Shown here piece by piece: positions 45,089-55,446 of a stretch of 64,000 bases of DNA. Under the pieces are notes generated by a model. It was not told where the DNA came from, did not search any database, and saw only the letters and a program-made list of their open reading frames with translations. Origin of the DNA: Desulfatitalea alkaliphila (GTDB lineage: Bacteria; Desulfobacterota; Desulfobacteria; Desulfobacterales; Desulfosarcinaceae); assembly GCF_022968795.1 (NCBI RefSeq), contig NZ_JALJRB010000005.1:124001-188000 (forward strand), in the 5' to 3' direction. Both the position numbers and the translations under genes were made by a program. How positions within the stretch are numbered: position 1 is the first letter of the stretch; every line of letters begins with the position of its first letter.

Positions 45089-46087
45089 TGCCGACACCGA
45101 TGCAAAACCAACAACAGGCCAAACCGATCCTCGAAGTCCATGGGCTGATCGTGCGCTTCACCCTGCGCGACGGCGCCCTGATCGCCGTGCGCAATGTGAG
45201 CTTCGATCTGTTTCCCGGCGAATCACTGGGGGTGGTGGGCGAGAGCGGCTGCGGCAAGTCGGTCACCTTTCTTTCGGTGATGCGCCTGATTCCCACGCCT
45301 CCGGGCAAGATCGACGCCGTGAAAATGCGCTTCAGCGGCATGGACCTGCTGGATGCCTCCAAAAGACAGATGCGCCGCATCCGAGGCAACCGGATCTCCA
45401 TGGTGTTCCAGGACCCTATGAGTTCTCTCAATCCCGTCCTGACCATCGGACGCCAAATGCGGGAAGGCATCCAGCTGCACCTGGGGCTGAGCGGCAGGTC
45501 GCTGGACGACCGCTGCATCGAGCTGCTGGACAAGGTGGGCATCTCCGCGCCGGAAATGCGCCTCAAATCCTATCCCCACCAGCTCAGCGGCGGCATCCGA
45601 CAACGGGTCATGATCGCCATGGCCTTGTCCTGCAACCCCTCCATCCTGCTGGCCGACGAGCCCACCACCGCCCTGGACGTCACCATCCAGGACCAGATCC
45701 TGCGGCTCATCCGGGACCTGACGCGGGACCTGGGCACCGCCAGCGTGCTGATCACCCACAACCTGGGGGCCGTGGCCGGCACCACCGACCGCATCATGGT
45801 GATGTACGCCGGCCGCATCGTGGAAAAGGCGCCCACCCCGCTGCTTTTCAAAGACCCCCGTCACCCGTATACCCAGGGGCTGTTGCGATCCATCCCGCGG
45901 GTGGACCAGCCCGCCGGCCGGCGCCTCTACTCGATCAGCGGCGCGCCCCCCGACCTGCTCCGGGAGACCATCCAAGGTTGCGCCTTCGCCCCGCGATGTC
46001 CCCTGGCCGAGGAACAATGTGTGGCGCAGGCCCCCTCATTGGAGCCCTTCGCTCCCGAACATCTGGTATCCTGCTGGAAGGCCGCCG

Positions 46088-46107
<20 letters not shown>
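45085..46107 (+). CDS. ABC importer ATPase, DppD type
   Basis: 340 aa. Walker A GESGCGKS, Q-loop in SMVFQDPMSSLNPVLTIG, signature LSGGIRQR, Walker B SILLADEPTTALD, and a C-terminal oligopeptide-transporter region with GCAFAPRCPLAEEQC. It energises transport together with the DppF-type subunit. The GIRQR signature (rather than GQRQR) is a modest variant. Confidence 0.95.
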
Positions 46108-47074
<967 letters not shown>

Positions 47075-47155
47075 GCATCCGGCCGTACAACGTCTGGCCG
47101 TTCCCGCAAACCGCCGCGCGGAACGGGCGTCAAAGCGCATACAAAGGGGAGTTGA

Positions 47156-47977
47156 ATGGACCATCGCCGGCGCCGTCCGACCAGATCGGTCTTTAATTTT
47201 ATCCCACTTGACGATATGGTGTTGGCGGATCTCAACAACGCCATCGTTGCGCGCATGGCGAAAACCAACCGACAGCGGAAAGCGGATGTGCCCATGACCT
47301 ACGCGGAGTTCAGCAAACTGGTGACCATCTCCAAAAAGGATATATTCCAGGAAACCATCGCGGAAAACCGCGAAACCATGCGGGTGAAAAAAGAGAAGAC
47401 CGTTGCCAAGAATCTGGAAAAAATCTTCAGCGCGGTCTTGAAAATCAGCAATCGCAAGGGGTTCAAGGCCATGAGCATGCGCGACCTGAGCCGCGAAAGC
47501 GGCCTGAGCATGGGGGCCCTGTACTCCTACTTTTCCAGCAAGGACGAGCTGCTGGAGATCCTGCAGCACCAGCGGCGCTCCATTTCCGAACGCATTCTCA
47601 GGGAACGGGTCAATGCGGCCGGCACGGCACCGGAAAAGCTCAAGGCAGCCATTTTCACCCACCTCTATCTGAGCGAAGCCATGCAGCCGTGGTACTATTT
47701 TTCCTTCATGGAGGCCAAGAACCTGAACAAGATCGAACGGGAAAAGGCGGTGGCCGGCGACCTGAACCTGGAACGGGTGTTCGAAAGCATCATCCAGCAA
47801 GGGCACAAAGAGGGGGTGTTCCGCGCCCAGAACCCCCAATTAACGGCCAGTACCATCCAGGCCATGCTGCAGGACTGGTACCTCAAGCACTCCAAGTTCG
47901 CCAAACGCAACATCACGGTGGACCAATACGCCCAATTCGTGCTGGATCTGCTGACCGCCTTTCTGGCCAAAAAATAG
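47156..47977 (+). CDS. TetR-family regulator with an 80-residue N-terminal extension
   Basis: 273 aa. ATG at 47156 follows AAGGGGAG by 4 nt. The TetR helix-turn-helix is at about 85-135 (NLEKIFSAVLKISNRKGFKA then LSRESGLSMGALYSYFSSKD), preceded by about 80 residues that are not part of the usual fold. The C-terminal ligand-binding half is normal. Regulators of this kind often sense acyl-CoA or aromatic ligands and repress the adjacent catabolic genes. A palindrome at 48044-48057 in front of the dehydratase gene is a likely operator. Confidence 0.9.
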   Translation: MDHRRRRPTRSVFNFIPLDDMVLADLNNAIVARMAKTNRQRKADVPMTYAEFSKLVTISKKDIFQETIAENRETMRVKKEKTVAKNLEKIFSAVLKISNRKGFKAMSMRDLSRESGLSMGALYSYFSSKDELLEILQHQRRSISERILRERVNAAGTAPEKLKAAIFTHLYLSEAMQPWYYFSFMEAKNLNKIEREKAVAGDLNLERVFESIIQQGHKEGVFRAQNPQLTASTIQAMLQDWYLKHSKFAKRNITVDQYAQFVLDLLTAFLAKK

Positions 47978-48043
47978 AACGAACGCTCGATTTTATTAAT
48001 TGACACGCATTTGGACCCCTGGTAATATTCCGGGATTCACCCT

Positions 48044-48057
48044 ACCATTATAATGGT
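48044..48057. promoter_or_regulatory. Palindromic candidate TetR operator
   Basis: ACCATTATAATGGT is a perfect 14-bp palindrome. With flanks it forms a wider imperfect dyad, ATTCACC at about 48035 and GGTGAAT at 48055-48061. It lies between the TetR gene and the dehydratase gene, about 110 bp before the latter's start. Confidence 0.55.
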
Positions 48058-48165
48058 GAATGGCCCGGCTGGATCGCAGGTCGTCGGACCCCGCGCGGCG
48101 AGTGATGACACCGATCCCGCCCACAAACACCCAGTTTGCCGGCCACGGCCGGACAAGGAGGCGCC

Positions 48166-49662
48166 ATGAGGAGCAAGCAGGACTACATCGACGGCCTGGC
48201 CAAGATGAAGCGCAACATCTATTTCAACGGCGAGCGGATCGATCGCGTCGACCAACGCCAGATGGATTGCATCAACACCATCGGCACCACCTACGACGAA
48301 GCGGCCAAGCCGGAAAACCAGGAGCTGTGCACCGCCATCTCCCATCTGACCGGCGAACGCATCAACCGCTTCAACCACATTCACCAGAACACCGACGACC
48401 TGCACAAAAAGCAGGACATGACCCGCATGCTGTGCCAGAAGGTGGGCGGCTGCATCCAGCGCTGCATGGGCATCGACGCCACCAACGCCATCTACAACGT
48501 CTCCTACGAGGCGGACAAGATGAACAACGGCGCCACCGAGTATCATGAAAACTTCAAGAAGTGGCTGACCCGCTTCCAGAGCGAGGACCTGATCGGCTGC
48601 GCGGCCCAGACCGACGTCAAAGGCGATCGCATGCTGCGGCCCGCCGATCAGCCCAATCCGGGCGCCTATGTCTACATCAAGGAGCGGCTCAAGGACGGCA
48701 TCGTGGTGGAAGGGGCCAAGCTCCACATCTCCGAGGCCTCGGTGGCCGATGAAGTGCTGGTGGTACCCACCCGCGCCCTGCGGCCCGAGGACAAGGATTA
48801 CGCCGTGGCCTTCGCCGTGCCGGGCGACTGGGACGGCCTCAAACAGGTGGTCACCATTCACAACCTGCGCCCGCGCGAGCATTACAAACGGGGCTTCGTG
48901 CCCGGGGCCACCGACTCCTACATGATTTTCGAAAATTGCTTCATCCCCTGGGAGCGGGTCTTTCTGGCCGGCGAACATCAGCACGGCGGCGTGCTGGCCC
49001 TGCTGTTCGCCCTGTTCCACCGCCACTCCTATTCGGGCTGCAAGCCGGCCATCGGCGACATCATCCTGGGCAGCGCCGCCCTGGCCGCCGAGGTGAACAA
49101 TGTGCAAAAAGCTTCCCACATCCGGGAAAAACTGGCCGAAATCATCATGACCACCGAGCTGGGCTATGCGGCCGGCTATACCGCCTCCGACCTGGGCAAA
49201 CCCGAGGTGTACATCCCGGGCGTCGGCTTCATGCCTTACGGCCCCGGCTCCTACATTCCCAACTCCATCTATTGCAACGTGGGCCGCTGTCTTACCGGCG
49301 AAGCGGTCTACCGCGAAGCGGAAATTCTGTGCGACATCGCCGGCGGCGTGGTGGCCACTTTTCCCCACGAAAAGGATTTCGCCAATCCGGAAACCCGGGA
49401 CCTGCTACTCAAGTACACCCAGCGCAACCCCAACATGCCGGTGGAGGACCAGGCCCAATTCTGGCGCTACCTGGGCGACAGCCTCTGCTCGGCCACCGGC
49501 GGCATCAACTGCGTGGGCAACTACCACGGCGGCGGATCGCCGGTCATGGAACAGATCGCCATCACCACCCAGTACGATATCGAGTCCCGTAAAAAGCTGG
49601 TGCGCCACATCGCCGGCATGAGCGAAGGGGACCGCGAGGTATTCAGCAAGAAGCAAAAATAA
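48166..49662 (+). CDS. 4-hydroxybutyryl-CoA dehydratase / vinylacetyl-CoA isomerase family
   Basis: 498 aa from ATG at 48166 (AAGGAGG upstream). A member of the HpaB/AbfD flavin family. The residues that hold the 4Fe-4S cluster in Clostridium 4-hydroxybutyryl-CoA dehydratase (Cys99, Cys103, His292, Cys299) have counterparts with the same spacing: Cys96, Cys100, His285 and Cys292 (LCQKVGGCIQRC; HRHSYSGC). HpaB monooxygenases lack these, so a radical dehydratase is the best call. Known enzymes turn 4-hydroxybutyryl-CoA into crotonyl-CoA; the exact acyl substrate here is not certain. It heads a plus-strand series of CoA-linked genes. Confidence 0.88.
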   Translation: MRSKQDYIDGLAKMKRNIYFNGERIDRVDQRQMDCINTIGTTYDEAAKPENQELCTAISHLTGERINRFNHIHQNTDDLHKKQDMTRMLCQKVGGCIQRCMGIDATNAIYNVSYEADKMNNGATEYHENFKKWLTRFQSEDLIGCAAQTDVKGDRMLRPADQPNPGAYVYIKERLKDGIVVEGAKLHISEASVADEVLVVPTRALRPEDKDYAVAFAVPGDWDGLKQVVTIHNLRPREHYKRGFVPGATDSYMIFENCFIPWERVFLAGEHQHGGVLALLFALFHRHSYSGCKPAIGDIILGSAALAAEVNNVQKASHIREKLAEIIMTTELGYAAGYTASDLGKPEVYIPGVGFMPYGPGSYIPNSIYCNVGRCLTGEAVYREAEILCDIAGGVVATFPHEKDFANPETRDLLLKYTQRNPNMPVEDQAQFWRYLGDSLCSATGGINCVGNYHGGGSPVMEQIAITTQYDIESRKKLVRHIAGMSEGDREVFSKKQK

Positions 49663-49833
49663 AATCGACACGATATCCCCGGCGAAATCGGCGTTCGACC
49701 GCGAAAAAGCACCCCGAAAGGGCAGAGCGGCGGACGCCGCTGCCGCCGATTCAGCCGTACCACCATGCCAAGAGCGCCGGAAGGCTTGACGGCCGTCCGC
49801 AGATGCCCTTGGCCACTATTTCTTGGAGCCCGA

Positions 49834-50637
49834 ATGTCCCAGAACAGCACCGGCCGCCTGAAGGCCAAAACCGCCATCATCACCGGCGCCGCCAGCGGCA
49901 TCGGCCGCGCCGCCGCCATCCTCTTCGCCCGCGAGGGCGCCAACCTGGTCCTGGCCGACATGCAGGCGCCGGCCCTGGCCGAAACCTTGGCCATGGTCAA
50001 GGACAACGGCGCCCAAGGCGTCACCCGCATCACCAACGTGGCCGATGAGCAGGAGGTCAAGGCCCTGATCGCCTTGGCCCTGGAAAGCTATGGCCAAATC
50101 GACATCGTCTGCAACAACGCCGGCATCACCGGTCAATACGTCGGCCCCGAAGAGTGGGAAGGCGAGGACTGGCTGCGGGTCTACAGCGTCAATGTGCTGG
50201 GAGCGGTTTACACCATCAAGCACGCCGCCCCCCACATGAAAGAAAGGCGCAGCGGCGCCATCGTCAACACCGCCTCGGTGGCCGGCATCCGCTCCGGCGC
50301 CGGCGGCAACGCCTACAGCGCCAGCAAGGCGGCCTTGATCAACTTCACCATGACCGCCGCCTGCGACCTGGGCGGCTACAATGTGCGCGTCAACGCCGTC
50401 TGCCCCGGTCTGATCGAAACCGGCATGACCAAGCCGGTGTTCGATTACGCCCGCTCCAAGGGCAAGGAGGAAAAGTTGGGCAGCCGCTGCGAGCTGCGGC
50501 GCTATGGCCGACCGGAGGAGGTGGCCGCGGCCATCCTGTTCCTGGCCGGCGACGAAGCGAGCTACATCACCGGCCAGGCCCTGCCCGTGGACGGCGGCAA
50601 CACCGCTTCCCTCAATTTGCCGGGCATGAAAGTGTAA
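49834..50637 (+). CDS. SDR-family NAD(P)-dependent oxidoreductase
   Basis: 267 aa from ATG at 49834 (GGAG, 5 nt spacing). Classical SDR: TGAASGIGRAAA (nucleotide binding), NNAGITG, catalytic Ser in NTASVAG, and YSASK with Tyr and Lys. The acidic residue after strand 2 (LADMQ) suggests NAD rather than NADP. The C-terminus AVCPGLIETGM and ITGQALPVDGGNT is typical. In this cluster a hydroxyacyl-CoA or alcohol dehydrogenase role fits, but SDR sequence alone does not define the substrate. Confidence 0.92.
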   Translation: MSQNSTGRLKAKTAIITGAASGIGRAAAILFAREGANLVLADMQAPALAETLAMVKDNGAQGVTRITNVADEQEVKALIALALESYGQIDIVCNNAGITGQYVGPEEWEGEDWLRVYSVNVLGAVYTIKHAAPHMKERRSGAIVNTASVAGIRSGAGGNAYSASKAALINFTMTAACDLGGYNVRVNAVCPGLIETGMTKPVFDYARSKGKEEKLGSRCELRRYGRPEEVAAAILFLAGDEASYITGQALPVDGGNTASLNLPGMKV

Positions 50638-50748
50638 GCCGGCTGCGCCGGACCTATTACAGCCGGACCTATTGCAAACGAAGTGCCGAAGGGCGGCCCG
50701 CGGCCGCTTCGCGATGGACATTGAACAGGACGAATAAGGAGAAAAGCC

Positions 50749-51903
50749 ATGGCCCGACCCGTTTTGCGAACCCCTTTGTGTGACATGCTCAATATCGAGT
50801 ATCCCATTCTCAGCGCCGGTATGGGACCGACCCTGATCGGCGAGAAAACCGGCGCGCCGGTGGAACTGGTGGTGGCGGTTTCCGAAGCCGGCGGCCTCGG
50901 CGTGCTGGGCGGCAGCGGTTATACGGTGGAAGAGCTGCGCGAGGCAATCCGCGAAATCAAGAAACAGACCGACAAGCCCTTCGGCGTGGATCTGCTGCTG
51001 CCCAAAAAACTGGACCTGGACGGCGGCATGGGCAGCAAGCAGGTGGAAAAGCTGCCTCTGCAGGCCATCCTGGAGACCATTCCCAAACCCCACAAGGATT
51101 GGGTCAATAAGATCAAGACGGAAATGGGCCTGCCCGATACGCAGATCATGGTGCGCATGAACACCACCACCATGCGGCCCAAGGAATCGGTGCAGGTGTG
51201 CATCGAAGAGAAGGTGCCCCTGTTCTGCGCCGGTCTGGGCAATCCCGGTTTCATGGTGCCCGAGGCCCACGCCAACGGCATGAAGGTGCTGGCCATCACC
51301 GGCAACGCCAAAAACGCCAAACGTTTGGCCGAGGCGGGCATCGACTTGCTGGTGGCCCAGGGCCACGAAGGCGGCGGGCACACCGGCCGCATCGGCACGA
51401 TGGCATTGCTGCCCGCCGCCATGGACGCCGCCGCGCCCGTGCCCCTACTGGCCGCCGGCGGCATCGGCGACGGCCGCGGTATCGCCGCCGCCCTGGCCAT
51501 GGGGTGCACCGGCGTCTGGATCGGCACCCGGTTCCTGGCCACGGATGAGGGCGGCGCCCTGCCGGTCAACAAGCAGCGCATCCTCTCCTCCACCGACGAG
51601 GACACCCGCGTCAGCACCGCCTACACCGGCAAAACGCTGCGCGCCAGCTACAACAAGTTTCACGACCTGTGGGCCGAGTCGGGCCTGGCGCCCCTGCCCT
51701 TCCCCACCCAGGTGATGATCTCATCGGCCCTGTTGGACGGTTTCATCGCTGCTAACAAGGACGAGTACGTCGGCGGCCTGGCCGGACAGATTTCCGGCAT
51801 CATCAAAGAGATCAAACCCGCCCGCCAGGTGCTGGAAGAGATGGTCGCCGAAACCGTCGACATCCTGGGCCGCCGTTTGCCCCAGACCGTAAAAGTCAAA
51901 TAG
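50749..51903 (+). CDS. Nitronate monooxygenase / FabK-like flavoprotein
   Basis: 384 aa; ATG preceded by AAGGAGA. TIM-barrel FMN protein of the 2-nitropropane dioxygenase family: YPILSAGMGPTLIGE, SEAGGLGVLGGSGYT, AQGHEGGGHTGRIGTMALLP, and PLLAAGGIGDGRGIAAALAM with WIGTRFLAT. Members oxidise alkyl nitronates or, as FabK, reduce enoyl-ACP. The following ferredoxin gene and the CoA-ester context favour an oxidoreductase acting on an acyl thioester, but this cannot be decided from sequence. Confidence 0.88.
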   Translation: MARPVLRTPLCDMLNIEYPILSAGMGPTLIGEKTGAPVELVVAVSEAGGLGVLGGSGYTVEELREAIREIKKQTDKPFGVDLLLPKKLDLDGGMGSKQVEKLPLQAILETIPKPHKDWVNKIKTEMGLPDTQIMVRMNTTTMRPKESVQVCIEEKVPLFCAGLGNPGFMVPEAHANGMKVLAITGNAKNAKRLAEAGIDLLVAQGHEGGGHTGRIGTMALLPAAMDAAAPVPLLAAGGIGDGRGIAAALAMGCTGVWIGTRFLATDEGGALPVNKQRILSSTDEDTRVSTAYTGKTLRASYNKFHDLWAESGLAPLPFPTQVMISSALLDGFIAANKDEYVGGLAGQISGIIKEIKPARQVLEEMVAETVDILGRRLPQTVKVK

Positions 51904-51916
51904 GAGCGCACCCCTC

Positions 51917-53011
51917 ATGACCTCGCCCGTCTACACACGCCTGCGCGAACAGCTGGACCAATACTCGGTGGGCTATCCCGCCACCGCCTCGGGGATCGAA
52001 CTCAAAATCCTGCAGCGCCTCTTCACCGAGGAAGAGGCGGCCCTCTATCTGGACATGACCATGATGCTGGAAACCCCGGAGGAGGTGGCGACACGCACCG
52101 GCGCCGACCCCGCCGTCATGGCGCAGATGCTGGAAACCATGGCCGCCAAGGGCCTTTTGTTCCGGCAACGGCGGCCCGATGAGGTACGTTACGGCGCCGT
52201 GGCTTTCGTCATCGGTTCCTACGAGTTTCAGCTCAAGAACATGGATCGCGAGCTGGCCGAAATGGTGGAACAATACCTGGAGGAGGGCTTGCTCGATTTT
52301 ACGCCGGGCAAGAACATCCTGCCCCTGCGCACCATCCCCATCCGGCAAAGCATCCCCGTTTCCCACCCGGTGGCACCCTACGCCCAGGCCCGGGAGATCA
52401 TCATGAAGAAGGACAAAATCGCTCTGGCTGACTGCATCTGCCGGGTGCAGCAGGGACTGCTGGACAAGGGGTGCGACAAACCCCTGGAGGTGTGTCTCTC
52501 CTTCGGCTCCCATGCCGAATATTACGTGGAAAACAAGATGGGTCGTTTCATCAGCCAGGAAGAGGCCCTGGCCGTGCTGGATGTCTGCGAAAAGGCCGGC
52601 CTGGTCAACCAGCCGGCCAACATGGTCAACCCCGGCGGCATGTGCAACTGCTGCGGCGACTGTTGCGGGGTGCTGCGTTCCCTTTCCAAATTGCCCAAGC
52701 CGGCCGAGGCGGTGCACAACGACTATTATGCCGTGGTGGACGCCGACCTTTGCACCGGCTGCGAAACCTGCATGGACCGCTGCCAGATCGCGGCCATCAC
52801 CATGAACGACCAGCCGGCCGCCGTGATCGACCGGGACCGCTGCATCGGCTGCGGCTTGTGCGTCACCACCTGCCCGGTCGAAGCCATCCGCCTGGAACTC
52901 AAGCCCGCGGAGCAGCAGCTCAAACCGCCGTCCAGCGGGCGCAAACTGATGACCCGCACGGCCAAGGTGCGGGGAACCTCCTTGATCCCGCTTTCCATGA
53001 TCGATCAATGA
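51917..53011 (+). CDS. Winged-helix and double 4Fe-4S ferredoxin protein
   Basis: 364 aa; AGGAG upstream. Residues about 25-95 resemble a winged helix (LTEEEAALYLDM-like, EVATRTGADPAVMAQMLETM). Then come two further Cys sets, ADCICRVQQGLLDKGC with a later Cys, and GGMCNCCGDCCG. Two classical ferredoxin motifs follow: CTGCETCMDRCQIAAI and CIGCGLCVTTCPVEAI. So up to four clusters may be bound. Genes of this build are frequent in sulfate reducers. It lies 13 nt after the flavoprotein gene, and may pass electrons to it or to the dehydrogenase steps. It is soluble, with no signal peptide. Confidence 0.88.
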   Translation: MTSPVYTRLREQLDQYSVGYPATASGIELKILQRLFTEEEAALYLDMTMMLETPEEVATRTGADPAVMAQMLETMAAKGLLFRQRRPDEVRYGAVAFVIGSYEFQLKNMDRELAEMVEQYLEEGLLDFTPGKNILPLRTIPIRQSIPVSHPVAPYAQAREIIMKKDKIALADCICRVQQGLLDKGCDKPLEVCLSFGSHAEYYVENKMGRFISQEEALAVLDVCEKAGLVNQPANMVNPGGMCNCCGDCCGVLRSLSKLPKPAEAVHNDYYAVVDADLCTGCETCMDRCQIAAITMNDQPAAVIDRDRCIGCGLCVTTCPVEAIRLELKPAEQQLKPPSSGRKLMTRTAKVRGTSLIPLSMIDQ

Positions 53012-53691
53012 GCAATGGAAACCACGAAAGGGTATTGCAACAATTCCGGGACTTGACTATAAAGCGGAACATCCCGGCCGTATGCGCCACCCGGCCACCA
53101 AATGGAAATTGATCCAACAACGACCGCGTATGCATGCCCGGGCCCCTGCGGTCCGGCATGCACGCGCATATGCAGGCCCCGACACAAGGCCGAAATGTAT
53201 AATTGAAACGGATGTGCACCATCACCCGGAACCGTCAGCCGAACACCGCAAAGGCACCGGACCGAACATCGATCTGCAACATCCCCGATTTGCCATGCAA
53301 AAGCCGTTGGACAACACAAAACTGAATGCCTGCCTTGTCGCCCCGAACTCTGTCGGACGCTGCGGGCCCACGCCCCATGTCCTCGACGGGGCCGGCCGGC
53401 GGGACCTGCTGGTCCATGGTATGGCGGCCTTCACGCCGGAGAATCCGGCCGAGGGAATCAACGGGGAGTGCTACGGTCAGCGCCAAATGACGGGTTATGC
53501 GACAGGCTGGGACAATCGGTGCAACGGCGTGCGCGCGGGCTGGGAGGAGGACAGCCGATGATCGTGCATGCAATGGATTATGGCAACAGGATGATTTTGG
53601 CGTTCACGTGCGCGTTCCGGCGCCCAGCGGGTCCGGGAACGGGTACGATTCGGCAATGGATGCAGATTGACTGAAAGATCAGGAGGCGCAA
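53012..53691. other. 680-nt gene-free region with inverted repeats
   Basis: Open frames here lack good ribosome binding sites and have a random-like composition rich in Arg, Pro and His. A palindromic zone at 53132-53161 contains GCATGCCCGG and CCGGCATGC, which pair with one bulged C. No T-run follows. The ligase gene probably has its own promoter here, but no convincing -35/-10 pair was found. Confidence 0.5.
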
Positions 53692-55365
53692 ATGGAAACA
53701 CGGATCTGGCACGACCACTACGATTTCAGCGTTCCGCCCACCGTTCGATATCCCCGCATTCCGGCCCATGAATTGCTCAACATCGCGGCCAACACCATGC
53801 CCGACAAGGCGGCCCTGAACCTGTACGGCACCGAGCTGACCTTCTGGCAGGTGCGCCAACAGACAATGCGCATGGCCAACGCCCTGGCCGGGCTGGGTGT
53901 GAAAAAGGGCGACCGGGTCGCCGTCCATTTGCCCAACAGCCCCCAGTATGTGATCGCCTATTATGCCGCCATGTCCCTGGGCGCCATCGTCGTCAACCTC
54001 AATCCCATGTACACCGCCGAGGAGCTGACGGCCATCGCCGGCAACACGGGCATCAACACCCTGTTCACCTTCGACCTGGTGCTACCCAACATTCAGGCAT
54101 TGTGCGCCGCGGTGGAAATCCCCCATGTCATCGTCACCCGGGTCACCGACTACATCGACGGGTTCGGGGTGAGCACCGCCGCCGACTTGCAACTGGCCGA
54201 AGGGTGGCACCATTTTTCCGCCCTACTGGACAGCAGCACCCGCACCATTCCCCAGAAAATCAACGTGCTGCCGGCAGACCCGGCCCTGATCCAATTCACC
54301 GGCGGCACCACCGGCGTACCCAAGGGGGCCGTGCTGACCCACGGCAACATCATCGCCGCCACCTTGCAGGCCAGCCTCTGGGGATCGTACCTGAACAACA
54401 TGACCCCGCCGGAAAAACGCAGCGTGCTGGCCATACTGCCCTTTTTCCATGTCTACGGCGACATCATCGTGCTCAACTGGGGCATGCTCAACTGTGCCAC
54501 CCAGTACCTGGTGCCGCGCTTCGACATCGAGGAGATCATGGGGCTGCTGGCCGGCATCGAGCGCATCCAGTTTTTTCCCGCCGTGCCCACCATGATCAAT
54601 GCCATTCTCAACCACCCCAAGGCCGAGTCCATGGAATTGGGCAAGAAATTCGGTCTGCTCAACAGCGGCGGCGCCCCTTGCCCCGTGGGCCTGATCGAAC
54701 GCGCCAAGGACCTGGGCGTGGCCTTCAGCGAAGGATGGGGCATGAGCGAAACCACCTCCACCGGCACGGCCAACCCCAACCTTGGGCTCAAGAAACCGGG
54801 CAGCATCGGCATTCCCATCTGCGACACCGACATCAAGCTGGTGGACCCCAACGACGGTGTGACCGAGGTTGCGCCGGGCGAGCGGGGCGAGCTGCTGGTC
54901 AAGGGCCCCCAGGTGATGCAGGGCTACTGGAACAACCCCGAAGAGACCGCCAATCAGCTCAAGGACGGCTGGCTCTACACCGGCGACGTGGCCGTGCAGG
55001 ACGAGGACGGTTACATCTTCATCGTGGACCGCACCAAGGACATGATCATCGCCGGCGGCTACAACATTTATCCGCGGGAGATCGACGAAGTATTGTTCCG
55101 CCACCCCAAGGTGGCCGAGGCCGTGGCCGTCGGCGTGCCCGACGAATACCGGGGCGAAACCATCAAGGTGTTCGTGACCCTCAAGCCGGGCCAGAGCGCC
55201 ACCGAAGAAGAGATCATCGATTTTTGCAAGGACAAACTGGCACCCTACAAACGGCCCAAGATGGTGGAGTTCCGCGACACCATACCCAAATCGGCGGTCG
55301 GCAAGGTGCTGCGCAAAGTACTGCGCGCCGAAGAGGAAGCCAAATTGAAAGGTTCATCCTCCTGA
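53692..55365 (+). CDS. AMP-forming acyl-CoA synthetase (FadD-like)
   Basis: 557 aa; ATG preceded by AGGAGG. ANL-family adenylate-forming enzyme: P-loop-like [72 protein letters not shown] and C-terminal catalytic Lys in [11 protein letters not shown]. Activates a carboxylic acid to its CoA thioester with ATP. The chain-length or substrate type cannot be told. As the first committed step it would feed the acyl-CoA enzymes encoded nearby. Confidence 0.93.
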   Translation: METRIWHDHYDFSVPPTVRYPRIPAHELLNIAANTMPDKAALNLYGTELTFWQVRQQTMRMANALAGLGVKKGDRVAVHLPNSPQYVIAYYAAMSLGAIVVNLNPMYTAEELTAIAGNTGINTLFTFDLVLPNIQALCAAVEIPHVIVTRVTDYIDGFGVSTAADLQLAEGWHHFSALLDSSTRTIPQKINVLPADPALIQFTGGTTGVPKGAVLTHGNIIAATLQASLWGSYLNNMTPPEKRSVLAILPFFHVYGDIIVLNWGMLNCATQYLVPRFDIEEIMGLLAGIERIQFFPAVPTMINAILNHPKAESMELGKKFGLLNSGGAPCPVGLIERAKDLGVAFSEGWGMSETTSTGTANPNLGLKKPGSIGIPICDTDIKLVDPNDGVTEVAPGERGELLVKGPQVMQGYWNNPEETANQLKDGWLYTGDVAVQDEDGYIFIVDRTKDMIIAGGYNIYPREIDEVLFRHPKVAEAVAVGVPDEYRGETIKVFVTLKPGQSATEEEIIDFCKDKLAPYKRPKMVEFRDTIPKSAVGKVLRKVLRAEEEAKLKGSSS

Positions 55366-55446
55366 TGGCGCGTGTGAATCCGGAAATCCCGTCCCAATTT
55401 TTTGCGGGATTCTTTTTATCATCCATTCAACCAAGGAGAGAAAAAC

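Noticed and set aside
53082-53561. A 159-codon frame in the gap before the acyl-CoA ligase
   Set aside because: No ribosome binding site and random-like composition; no motif.
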